Source: Bacteroidota bacterium
GTDB taxonomy: Bacteria > Bacteroidota > Bacteroidia > NS11-12g > UBA9320
Assembly: GCA_018700895.1 (NCBI GenBank)
Contig: JABIUV010000014.1
Span: 1-49,085 of the forward strand
Length of the DNA: 49,085 nt
Direction: 5' to 3'
Positions within the stretch are counted from its first letter, which is position 1. Each line of letters opens with the position of its first letter. Of the stretch, positions 34,695 through 45,000 are shown in pieces. The notes below the pieces were generated by a model, which saw nothing but the letters and a program-made list of their open reading frames with translations, had not been told where the DNA came from and did no database searches. Both the position numbers and the translations under genes were made by a program.

Positions 34695-35336
34695 CTAATC
34701 TTCTGATTTTAAAAAACTTGCAACTGTTTGTTCTGCAGTTACAAAGGTATCACTTAACACATCGTTAACAATCACTTTATCAAAACGATGTTCAAATTTT
34801 AGTTCACTTTTCACTTTGGCTATGCGTACCGCTAGTTGTTCTTCAGTTTCGGTATTTCGGCTCCGTAGTCGTTCTACTAGAATTTCTAACGATGGAGGTC
34901 TCAGAAAAAGTGCCAATGCCTTATCTGCATATATCTTTTTTATGTTTAGTCCACCTTCTACATCTACATCAAAGATGACAGCCTTGCCTTCGTCCCAGAG
35001 TCGTTGTACTTCAGATTTGAGCGTTCCGTAATATACTCCTTCGTATACTTCTTCGTTTTCTAAAAATATACCGTTTTGTATGCCTGCCTCAAATTCTTCT
35101 TTACTGTAAAAATAGTAATCGTGACCGTGCTTTTCGTTGGTACGCATTGGTCTGGTAGTGGCACTTATGCTGAACTCTAGGTTGGGCATCACCTTCAGTA
35201 AGTGACGCACTACGGTCGTTTTCCCGCTTCCGCTTGGTGCCGAAAATATCACGAGCTTGTGGTTGCCTAACTTAGATTCTTCTAGAACAGATCCTTGCTG
35301 CTTGTTTTCATTCATTGGTGGTTGGTTGGCTGTCAT
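34695..35336 (-). CDS. gmk: Guanylate kinase
   Basis: Phosphorylates GMP to GDP. 213 residues. P-loop FSAPSGSGKTT (about 31-41); GMP-binding segment SATTRPMRTNEKHGHDYYF (about 58-76); later RLRSRNTETEEQLAVRI lid region. The first about 22 residues (MTANQPPMNENKQQG) are longer than usual; a second ATG lies seven codons in. The first ATG overlaps the yicC stop as ATGA, which supports it. Confidence 0.95.
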   Translation of the reverse strand: MTANQPPMNENKQQGSVLEESKLGNHKLVIFSAPSGSGKTTVVRHLLKVMPNLEFSISATTRPMRTNEKHGHDYYFYSKEEFEAGIQNGIFLENEEVYEGVYYGTLKSEVQRLWDEGKAVIFDVDVEGGLNIKKIYADKALALFLRPPSLEILVERLRSRNTETEEQLAVRIAKVKSELKFEHRFDKVIVNDVLSDTFVTAEQTVASFLKSED

Positions 35337-36205
35337 AGTAAGTTGAGCACTTGCTCTTTTATTTTTTCTAATTCTTCTTTCATCGCTACCACTTCTTTTT
35401 GTATTCCGGCGTGGTTTGCTTTGCTCCCAAGTGTGTTGATCTCACGGCCCATTTCTTGAGCTATAAAATTGAGTGATTTACCTTTGGGGTTTTTGCTCAA
35501 TGCTTCTATGAAATGGTCGCAATGAGCCTTTAGTCTCACTTTTTCCTCATTTACATCGTACTTTTCCAGGTAGTATATGAGCTCTTGCTCAAATCTGTTT
35601 TTATCAAAACTCTCATCATCCACCAACTGCTTTAGATTTTTTTGTAAACGAGCCTTGGTACTATCTAGTCGCTCTGGCTCTAAGGCTTCTATGCGGGGTA
35701 TGCCCGCAGCTATCGCGTGAGCGTAGGTAGTGAGCACATCATGCAGTCCTGCACCCTCCTTTAGTCTGAAGGCCTCATAGTCGGCAAAGGCCTCGTTAGC
35801 CGTTTCGGTAACTAAGGCATACAGATCGTGGTCGAGTTGCTCATCGTCCTGATAAATGACATCTTGCATCGTAGTGGTGATACGAAAAATATCGTGCTGC
35901 GGAGCACCTAGTTGCTCGCTTAGGGCCTTGAGTTTGGTGTAATATTGACCCGCAAGTGCATCATTTATTTGAATATCATTTTCGTTTACCTTGTGTTTTA
36001 CCACGTTTATAGATAGGGTAGCACTACCACGTTCTATTCGTTTGCCATAGGTGTTGCGTATTTCTATTTCCTTGGGCATCAAGTAGCGGGGCATACGCAG
36101 ATTTAGGTCCAGGTACTTGCCATTGAGACTGCGTAATTCCACTTTTACGCTATAGTTTTCGGTGTGTTTTTCGGCCATACCGTAGCCGGTCATACTTCGT
36201 ATCAT
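35333..36205 (-). CDS. YicC/YloC family endoribonuclease
   Basis: 290-residue member of the YicC family, shown in other bacteria to be an endoribonuclease. The N-terminus MIRSMTGYG is the family hallmark, followed by VELRSLNGKYLDLNLRMPR, and the C-terminal DUF1732 region is SLNFIAQEMGREINTLGSKA (about 249-268). The ORF extends upstream to 36319, but MIRSMTGYG at 36205 is clearly the start and the extension crosses the promoter. First gene of yicC-gmk-nadD; the stop overlaps the gmk ATG. Confidence 0.94.
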   Translation of the reverse strand: MIRSMTGYGMAEKHTENYSVKVELRSLNGKYLDLNLRMPRYLMPKEIEIRNTYGKRIERGSATLSINVVKHKVNENDIQINDALAGQYYTKLKALSEQLGAPQHDIFRITTTMQDVIYQDDEQLDHDLYALVTETANEAFADYEAFRLKEGAGLHDVLTTYAHAIAAGIPRIEALEPERLDSTKARLQKNLKQLVDDESFDKNRFEQELIYYLEKYDVNEEKVRLKAHCDHFIEALSKNPKGKSLNFIAQEMGREINTLGSKANHAGIQKEVVAMKEELEKIKEQVLNLL

Positions 36206-36218
36206 TATGTGCTGTGTG

Positions 36219-36250
36219 CAAATATAGGTATGCAGCACCGTGCGGCACAA
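36219..36250 (-). promoter_or_regulatory. Promoter of yicC-gmk-nadD
   Basis: On the minus strand TTG, 21 nt, then TATATTTG: a good match to both elements of the Bacteroidota promoter. The -7 box ends 13 nt before the yicC ATG, giving a leader of about 8 nt. Confidence 0.6.
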
Positions 36251-36486
36251 TGCGTAATCCAAAGGCTGCTTTATCCCACATGACGTCTTGATATCTGAGA
36301 TATTAACACTTGTGAGCATTTAATTTGTTGTTAATCAATATTTTACACTGATTTATTAAAACTTTTTTATTAAAAAAATTTGGTACATTTAAGGTGACAA
36401 AATAAACTCAACCCCATTTAATCCTAGGTAACAAGAAATTGAGATGACGTGCCAAGTCCAGATGGCGAAACTGTTTTATATCATTA

Positions 36487-37320
36487 GTGGATAAGAAAAA
36501 AATTCTCATATCAACTGGTCTAGGTCTTGTATGGTTTTTCGTGGTTCAACTTGTCATAATGAATCATCAAGAGCCTTTATGGGGTCTGTTTTCATTAGGA
36601 TGTATAGCAGCTATCGCTGCTACGCATTTTATAAAGAATTCAAAAATCATCTTATTTATGCTGCCTCTTCATGTCGTCTTTTTGATAGTAATACTTATAG
36701 GTAATATTGGAGTTGTCTATTTGCATGTAATATCACTTTTATTTTTTTATATGGCTCAATACTTGTTTTACAAAAAGATTAGACTTGTTTCTGTATTATT
36801 AATATTTGGGTCAGTTTCATATATAATATCATTTCTAATTTTACCTCAATATTTACTTAGAACTCAGCAATCGAAAATTTCACCTAACAAAAGCATCTCA
36901 TTCACATATAAATCAAATGACGGCAAATCGTATAAAGTATCTGGCCAGAAGCCTATAATTATAGAATATTGGAATAGTGGTTGTTCTAATTGTTTTAAGA
37001 AAATGTATATGCTAGACGAACTTCAAAACGAGATAAAGGGTGATTGTGAAATTTTGTGTGTTTATGCAGATTATGAAAAAGGAGTAAAAGACAATCTTCC
37101 TGAGTATATAAACTCTTTAAACCGAACTAAACATAGATATAATTTGAGTTTTGCTTATGACAGTTTATACTATCATTATGATAAGAATATAGGGCTTCCA
37201 CAGACGCTTATTGTCTCACCCCGCGGTAAAATTCTGTATAGCGATGCAGGATATATTACAGGTAATAAAAGAGCAATTATGAATAAGTATAAATCTGTGA
37301 TCAAAGAATACTCTAAATAG
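36487..37320 (+). CDS. Membrane-anchored thioredoxin-like protein
   Basis: 277 residues from GTG. The N-terminal half has about five hydrophobic helices (for example STGLGLVWFFVVQLVIM and FMLPLHVVFLIVILIGNIGV). The C-terminal about 140 residues are a thioredoxin-like domain: the redox motif is WNSGCSNCFKKM (CSNC), and the cis-Pro loop is IGLPQTLIVSPRGKILY. The redox domain follows an odd number of helices, so which side it faces depends on N-terminal orientation; the resemblance to TlpA/ResA suggests the periplasm. By eye the gene is richer in A and T than its neighbours. Its partner is unknown; thiol-disulfide exchange is inferred. Confidence 0.75.
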   Translation: MDKKKILISTGLGLVWFFVVQLVIMNHQEPLWGLFSLGCIAAIAATHFIKNSKIILFMLPLHVVFLIVILIGNIGVVYLHVISLLFFYMAQYLFYKKIRLVSVLLIFGSVSYIISFLILPQYLLRTQQSKISPNKSISFTYKSNDGKSYKVSGQKPIIIEYWNSGCSNCFKKMYMLDELQNEIKGDCEILCVYADYEKGVKDNLPEYINSLNRTKHRYNLSFAYDSLYYHYDKNIGLPQTLIVSPRGKILYSDAGYITGNKRAIMNKYKSVIKEYSK

Positions 37321-37329
37321 AAGGTTTCC

Positions 37330-38214
37330 TCACCTCCCTTTATTCACCAACCAAAGCCCCAAGACGATCAATAGCCCAAAGGCAGCTTTTTCCCGGGTGA
37401 GTATGTCCATACCTAGGCCCACTGCTATGAGCGTAGCGAGCAATGGTTGTAGGTAGATGTAGCTGCCTACTTGTGTACTTGTGCTATGCTGTACGGCCCA
37501 TACATTGAGTATGTAATTGACAATCGTCACAAAAAAGACCACAAAGACCATAGCAAACAACGCCTTAGAGGTAAAGGTGCTCCATTGCACTGCTGCAAAA
37601 TCCGCATACCCGACCGGAAGCACCAACAAAAAACCGAACATAAACATATAGGCCGTTACCGTAGTGGCTTTGTATTTTTTGAGTAATCGTGCTACGTAGT
37701 AGAGGTGAAATGCAAAACTGGATGCATTGAGCATAATAAGTAAGTCTCCTATGATCCCTTCGCGAGATACAGAAAACGATGCCGCATTGACCAAAAATGC
37801 TGCTCCAATAAAGGCAACAGTGATTCCCAGATAGACCAGCGGCTTAATACGCGTTTTGCTGCCAATGGCCGAGTACAATACCACCATGATAGGTGAGAGC
37901 ATCATGAGCACGCTTGCATTGATAGATGAGGTCATACTCAGTCCTTTGAAAAAAGCAAGCATATTGAGGGCTACACCAAAAAAAGCACATACTGCCAAGT
38001 CAAAGTAATCACGACTGCTCGCTATTTTCTCGCGAGCAAAAAGGAAATAGTACAATCCAAAAAACACTGCTCCACAACCTACCCGTACAATGATAAATGC
38101 AAAAGGAGATATAAACTCGGGCATAGCCCACTTGGCGATGGAGTAATTGGCAGCATAAAAAAATGCTACCGTAAACATGGCCAAATGCACACCTATCTTT
38201 TTATTCTGTAACAA
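37330..38214 (-). CDS. DMT-superfamily (EamA) transporter
   Basis: 294-residue inner-membrane protein with ten hydrophobic helices in two EamA repeats (about 10-140 and 150-290). Typical segments are SPFAFIIVRVGCGAVFFGLY in helix 2, the end of helix 4 with SSINASVLMMLSPIMVVLYS, and SYIYLQPLLATLIAVGLG near helix 9. Such proteins export metabolites or amino acids; the substrate cannot be predicted. It converges on the thioredoxin-like gene with a 9-nt gap and is divergent from ruvA. Confidence 0.9.
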   Translation of the reverse strand: MLQNKKIGVHLAMFTVAFFYAANYSIAKWAMPEFISPFAFIIVRVGCGAVFFGLYYFLFAREKIASSRDYFDLAVCAFFGVALNMLAFFKGLSMTSSINASVLMMLSPIMVVLYSAIGSKTRIKPLVYLGITVAFIGAAFLVNAASFSVSREGIIGDLLIMLNASSFAFHLYYVARLLKKYKATTVTAYMFMFGFLLVLPVGYADFAAVQWSTFTSKALFAMVFVVFFVTIVNYILNVWAVQHSTSTQVGSYIYLQPLLATLIAVGLGMDILTREKAAFGLLIVLGLWLVNKGR

Positions 38215-38380
38215 GGCGACAAAGGAAAGAGAACTTTGAGTCTAAATTTATATGAGCGACGATTTTTTTCAGTTTCCAAGGTCAAGCTAACTTTTGGAGT
38301 TAAGCACTTTGGTCAGAGATATTACTGCCTCCATTTCAAAACTCAATACTGAAAACACCCCTCTTTTGACAGAAGTGCCT

Positions 38381-38388
38381 TATCCTTG
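38381..38388 (+). promoter_or_regulatory. Possible -7 box TATCCTTG of ruvA
   Basis: One mismatch to TAnnTTTG. It ends 4 nt before the ruvA ATG. TTTTGACA lies 12 nt upstream, too near for a standard -33 element. Confidence 0.3.
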
Positions 38389-38392
38389 CAAT

Positions 38393-38977
38393 ATGTACGA
38401 TTTCATAGCTGGAAAGATAGACCGTATTACACCTACCGAGGTAGTGATTGATGCAGGAGGAGTAGGGTATTTATTACATATATCACTCAATACTTTTGAG
38501 GTAATCAAATCAGAAAAGGAGATTAAGCTCTATGCTCACCTTATCGTAAGAGAAGATAGCCACACATTATTTGGCTTTGCTACGGTAAATGAACGTCAGA
38601 TGTATGTAAAACTTGTTGGGGTAAATGGGGTAGGACCAAGCACTGCTCGTATGATACTGAGCAGCATGAGTGTAGATGATGTAGTAAGTGCTATTACCAA
38701 TAGCAATATTGCAGCCCTCAAAAGCATAAAAGGCATAGGTCCTAAAGCAGCCCAAAGACTAGTGGTAGAGCTACAAGATAAGCTTGGTGGCATAGGGGCA
38801 GATAGTGCCTACAGTTTGGTAGCCGGAGGTACACAAACAGAGGAGGCTACAGATGCATTATTAGCCCTTGGTTTTTCTCGTCCTGCCGTTGCTAAAATAC
38901 TCACTCGAATAATAAAAGATAAAGGCAATAATCTAAGCACAGAAGAGTTAATTAAAAAATCATTACAATTATTGTAA
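38393..38977 (+). CDS. ruvA: Holliday junction branch migration protein RuvA
   Basis: Binds four-way DNA junctions and loads the RuvB motor. 194 residues from MYDFIAGKIDRITPTEVVID, the normal N-terminus; the frame opens 33 codons earlier but that part is not family-like. The OB-fold domain I (about 1-63) is followed by two helix-hairpin-helix motifs (LVGVNGVGPSTARMIL and LKSIKGIGPKAAQRLVVEL) and the C-terminal RuvB-binding domain (ATDALLALGFSRPAVAKIL). sprA follows, a gene order found in other Bacteroidota. Confidence 0.95.
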   Translation: MYDFIAGKIDRITPTEVVIDAGGVGYLLHISLNTFEVIKSEKEIKLYAHLIVREDSHTLFGFATVNERQMYVKLVGVNGVGPSTARMILSSMSVDDVVSAITNSNIAALKSIKGIGPKAAQRLVVELQDKLGGIGADSAYSLVAGGTQTEEATDALLALGFSRPAVAKILTRIIKDKGNNLSTEELIKKSLQLL

Positions 38978-39074
38978 TTTTGCTTTCTACTCAATATCGA
39001 AGCGTATAAGGGAAACACCTACTTTAGAACACATAAGTTTTAACACAAAACTTTTGATAAAAAGAGATTTAAAA

Positions 39075-42000
39075 ATGAGAATAAGTAGAGCTCTAAGAGC
39101 TTCTGTGATATTGGCTATTTGTTGTTTTTGCTATGGTTTGGCTTCTGCCCAATTGGATAGTACCAAGCTACGCTATGAGCTAAAAGATAAAAAACTGGGA
39201 GAAGATGTTCGGCGTAATCTTATCGATTTCCGCGATCCGCCAAACATAAAGACAGAGTACAGATACGACGCCGAAACAGGAAACTACCTAGAGGTGGTAA
39301 CCGTAGGTGGCAAACCCATAGGTAGCCCACGCGTGCTAACGCTGATGGAGTATATGCGTGCCAAAGAAAAACAAGATCGTGAAGCTTATTACCGTAAAAA
39401 AAGTAATGCCGACAACTATGTAAAAGGGGGAGGATTGATTCCTCAATTAGCGGTTACCCCGGAGATATTTGATAAAGTTTTTGGAGGTGGAATTATAGAT
39501 ATACGCCCTACGGGTAGTGCGGAGGTGACCTTTGGCGGGAATTACAACAAGGTTGAAAATCCTACCTTTCCTGTTCGCCAGCAGCGTAACGGGCAATTCG
39601 ACTTTGAGATGAAAATGCAGCTCAATGTTACGGGTCAAATTGGAGATAGGCTCAAGCTGAACTGGAACTACGACACGGAGGCTACATTTGAGTTTGAGAA
39701 CCAAATGAAGCTAAACTGGGGTGGTGGAGAAGACGATATTGTAAAAAACATTGAACTGGGTAACGTAAGTCTTCCGCTCAATGGTAGTTTGATACAAGGT
39801 GGTAGAAACCTTTTTGGAGCTAAAACCCAATTGCAGTTTGGTAAACTAAAGGTTGCTGTCATCGCTACACAAGATAAGGGTGAAACCAAAGAAACAGAAG
39901 TAACCGGCGGTGCTCAAGTTACCAATTATGACATACAAGCTCATAATTATGATGCCAACAGACATTATTTCTTGTCGCAGTATTTTGCCGAAAATTATGA
40001 TAACGCACTCAGCAATCTGCCCATTATCATCAGTAACATTCAGGTAAATTATGTAGAGGTATGGGTTACAAACCGTAATAACGCTGTAGGCAACTCACGT
40101 AATGTAATGGGTTACCTCGACTTAGGAGAGCGAGAAGAAGAAGCATATAGACCTTGGGTGGTAAATACAGGCGGCGGTTTTCCCGATAATAATGGTACTA
40201 ACTATTATAATGACGTAGTCAAAAATCAAGAATTTTGTAATCCGTCAGATGCACGATTAGAACTGGGTATCGATTATGAATGCCTGAGTAATGCTCGAAA
40301 ACTGAATGCTAATGAGTTCGTATTTCATCCTACATTAGGATACATATCGCTCAATCAAGCATTGAATAATGATGAGGTGCTCATGGTGGCTTATGAATAC
40401 ACTGCCAATGGTGCCAATTTCAAAGTAGGAGACCTTACGGTAGACAATCCGCTTACCACAGGTGATAATGCTCACCTTAATCTAAAATTACTAAAACATT
40501 CTACCATCAAAACAACACTACCGACGTGGGATTTGATGATGAAAAATATCTACTCACTTAATACGTACAACCTTCAGCGTGAAGATTTTACGATGAATGT
40601 AGTGTATGCGGATGACCCAAGTGGTGCAGACTTAAACTACTTGCCTGTAGAAGCCTCGGAACCAGCTATCCGAGAGAAACAACTTATTACTGTTCTTAAT
40701 CTTGATAAAATAAACAAGCAGCAGGAGGCAAAGCCAGATGGTGTTTTTGACCTAATAGATGGAGTGACGATAGATGCACTCAAAGGACGTATCATGTTTC
40801 CAGTGAGAGAACCCTTTGGTGAGTTCTTACGGTCCAAGTTTGTAAGTGAGGACCAAGCAGACTACTATGCTTTTGACTCGCTGTACAGTACCACTAAGTG
40901 GAATGCAGAGCAAGATTTGAAACATAACAAGTATTTCATTCGTGGAACGTTCAAAGGTTCATCTTCTGACCAAATACGTTTGCAATGTTATAATATATCG
41001 CAAGGCTCTGTGCGTGTCACAGCCAATGGTAATGCCCTGCGAGAAGGTTCTGACTATACAGTGGACTATACGCTGGGAACAGTAAAAATTGTAAATCAGG
41101 GAATACTCAACTCTGGTGCCGCTATCAAAGCAACGTGTGAGAGTAACTCACTTATCAATATTCAACAAAAAACACTCGTAGGTACACGATTGGATTATAA
41201 GCATTCGGATAAGTTGGTGCTGGGTGGTACGTTTATGCATATGAGCGAGCAGCCGCTCACTAATAAAGTAAACATAGGTGACGAGCCTTTGCGAAATAGT
41301 ATATGGGGTGTAGATGGTTCTTATAACACCACGAGCAGATTTCTTACCCGAATGGTAGATAAGCTACCCTTTGTAGAAACTAAGGAGATATCGACCATAA
41401 ACTTTACGGGTGAGTTTGCACACCTTATCCCACACAAAGCCAAAACACAAGGAGATAAAGGTACTTCCTACATTGATGATTTTGAAGGAGCAGAAACACC
41501 TTATGACCTTAAGTATGTGCGTAGCTGGAATATAGCTAGTACACCACAAGGACAACCTGATTTATTTCCAGAAACGAGTTTGCCACTCAATGCCGATAGC
41601 TCGTATAACTCCAAAAGAGCAAGCCTTTCGTGGTACAATATTGATCCCGTTTTTCAAGGGGATGATAATAACCTGACGCCTCAAAATATCCGTGAAAATA
41701 CCCTTGAACGTAGTAGTCACTGGGTACGTACCGTCGTACAAAAAGAGATTTTCCCAGACATAGAGTTGCAGCAAGGACAGCCACAACAGCTGCCTACGCT
41801 AGATTTGGCGTACTACCCCAAGGAGCGTGGTCAGTATAATTATAACTCCGTAGACCTACAAGCAGATGGGACGCTAGACAAACCAGAAGAAAACTGGGGA
41901 GGTATCATGCGAAGAATAGAAACAAATGATTTTGAAGCAACCAATATTGATTACATAGAGGTATGGCTAATGGACCCATTTGTATATTCTAAATACAATG

Positions 42001-45000
42001 GCGACCCACACCATAAAGGACAGCTATACCTCAACTTAGGTTCTGTTTCAGAGGATATAATTCCTGACAGAAGACGCTCGGCTGAGAACGGATTGCCTAT
42101 TCCAGATGGTAATTACGTGGTAGATACGGGTGATTTCGCTTTCACGCCAAACGGACAAATCATAAACAAAGCTTTTGACAATGAACGGGCAGCAAGAGAA
42201 GCACAAGATGTGGGGCTAGATGGAATGGATGATGCCACAGAGCGAAAGCACCTAGAAGGCTACCTCAATGCCGTACGAACCAAGTTTGGTGCTACGTCAG
42301 CCGTATATACGCAAATAGAGAGTGACCCGTCGGCAGATAATTATATCTACCCACGTGACCCAGTGTATGATGACCAAGAAGCATTGGTCTTGCAACGTTA
42401 CAAGCGATTCAACGGGATGGACGGTAACTCTACCTTAGATAAATTGGCAGATGGAACGCCTAAGTCGGGGAATACTATTCCAGATGACGAGGATATTAAT
42501 CAAGATTTCACTGTAAACCTGACGGAAGAATATTACCAATACAAAATAGATATAGATCCTACTCGTCTTAGAATAGGAGAAAATTATGTGACAGATTCCA
42601 TCAGAGTAGAGGCTAATCAGATAGACCCAGGAGCACTGCCTAATGATCTTACGTGGTACCAATTGAAAATTCCAATTCGCCAGTATGAGAAAAAAGTTGG
42701 TGGTATTCAGGATTTTAAGTCCATACGTTTTATGCGTATGTACCTCAAAGGTTTTGAGGATAGCGTGGTATTGCGTTTTGCAAACCTACAACTAGTAAGA
42801 GCGGACTGGAGACGTTATCTGAATACACTGAAATTCCCGCCAAGAGTTGGTCCAGCTCAGGATCCTAATGACGATACGGAGCTTGTAGTGTCTACTGTAA
42901 ATGTAAATGAGAATAGTAAGCGAAGCCCTGTGCCATACAAGGTACCTCCTGGTTTTAACCGTGAGATAGACCCTACACAGCAGGGGAGTGTACAGCAAAA
43001 CGAGCAATCATTGAGTATAGCCGTATGTGACTTGGAAAAAGAAGATGCTCGTGGGGCATACCGTACATTGGATTTTGATATACGTAACTATAAGACAATT
43101 AAGATGTTTGTGCACGCTGAGTCAGAATTGGCTCAGGACAATGATATGGTGGCTATTATGCGTGTAGGTACTGATTTGGAAAACAACTTTTATCAGTATG
43201 AGGTGCCACTAAAACTGACACCTGAAGGTTCTGCGGATGACCGCGTAATATGGCCAGAGTCCAATGAAATGATCATAGACTTAGATGCCTTTTATAATGT
43301 AAAACTAAATCGACAATTGAATAACACGGGTAATCCGAATGGTTACTATTCCGAAATATTAGAAAACGGACATAAGGTAAGTATCATCGGACTCCCAGAT
43401 ATGAGTAACGTGAGAACGATACTGCTAGGAGTGAAAAATGCACAAACCAGTAGCCAAGAAAAACTATGTGGTGAGGTATGGTTTAATGAGCTCAGATTGG
43501 TAGACTTTGCCAACAGAGGTGGATATGCTGCCAATGCACGTTTGGTAGCTAAATTAGCCGATTTTGCCAATATAACCGTATCGGGAAACTACCAGACTAT
43601 AGGTTTCGGAGCGATAGACAAAAAATTGAATGAGCGTAACATTACAGAGCAGTTGCAGTACGATGTAGCAGCTAACGTACAGTTAGGTAAATTTTTCCCG
43701 CAGAAATCGGGAATTACTGTGCCTATGTTTATAGGATACAGTGAGAATATCGTGAACCCAAAATTCTACCCGCTTAATCCAGATATAGAATTGCGTACCG
43801 CCATAGACAATGCCGAAAGTGCCATAGAAAAGGATGCAATACGCCAAGCCGCTCAAGATTACTCATCGCGATATAGTCTCAACTTTACCAATGTGAAGAA
43901 AAACAGAACGAGCTCCAGTGGCAAAACTCATTTTTATGATATCGAAAATTGGAATTATACGTTCGCATACCAACGTCTGTTCCGCAGAAGTCAGGTCATA
44001 GAACGTAATGATGCCAAAACGTACAAGAGTAGCTTAGGTTATAATTATAGCATCAAGCCCAAATATTGGGAACCCTTCAAAAAGATTGTAAAAAATAAAA
44101 GTCTTGCTCTAATTAAAGATTTTAATATCGGGTTAACACCTGCTAATCTTAACTTTAGGGTAGATGTGGACCGCAGGTACAGCGAATTGATGAATAGGGA
44201 TAATGATAATTTTAAGTCCATTATACCTGTATTGTACGACAAAACTTTTAGCATAAATAGAGTTTATGGCTGGAAATGGAATCTTACTAAAGCCCTCTCT
44301 GTAGACTATGCCGCCACGGCTAATTCTTGGGTAGAGGAACCCTTTGGAGAGTTAAATACACAAGAGAAACGAGATACATTGTGGCAAAATTTCTGGTCAT
44401 TAGGCCAGCTCAATAATTTTAATCAGCGAGTAAATGCCAATTACAGCTTGCCATTGCGTAAGATTAAAATGCTAGACTGGGCTACAGTTACTACACGTTA
44501 TAGTGCGAGTTACGAATGGCGTAATGCTCCGCCTGCTTTTGTAAGTTTAGGTAATACCATCCAAAACTCAAGAACTATGGGCGTGGTAGCTAATATGAAT
44601 CTGATCTCCCTCTATAATAAGTCGGACTTTTTGCGTAAAGTAAATAGACCCACCCGAAGACCTGCTGTGAAAAAAGACACCGATGAAGATACCTTAGATG
44701 GTGACGATAAGAAGAAAAAGGGGGAACTAAGTGAAGGCACCAAGGGTCTTCTCAAATTCTTGATGATGCTGAAACAAGTGCAAGTAACTACTAACTTTAC
44801 AGACGGAACCACCTTGCCTGGATTTACTAAAAGCATAGATGCTATTGGTCAAAACTTTGCTAATAACACACCTGGGTTGCCATTCATATTTGGTGCACAG
44901 AGTGAAGATTTTAGAAATACCATCGCTCAGAATGGATTCCTTACACGTGATACCAATCAGATAGCTCGTTATATCAATATGAGTGGTTTAGATATCAATG

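Noticed and set aside
36444-36494. 16-codon upstream frame (MTCQVQMAKLFYIISG) overlapping the GTG of the thioredoxin-like gene
   Set aside because: It could be a leader peptide, but so short a frame is expected by chance and no attenuator-like structure follows it.
38294-38392. 33-residue N-terminal extension of RuvA
   Set aside because: RuvA begins MYDFIAGKI at 38393; the preceding residues are not conserved-looking and contain the possible promoter box.
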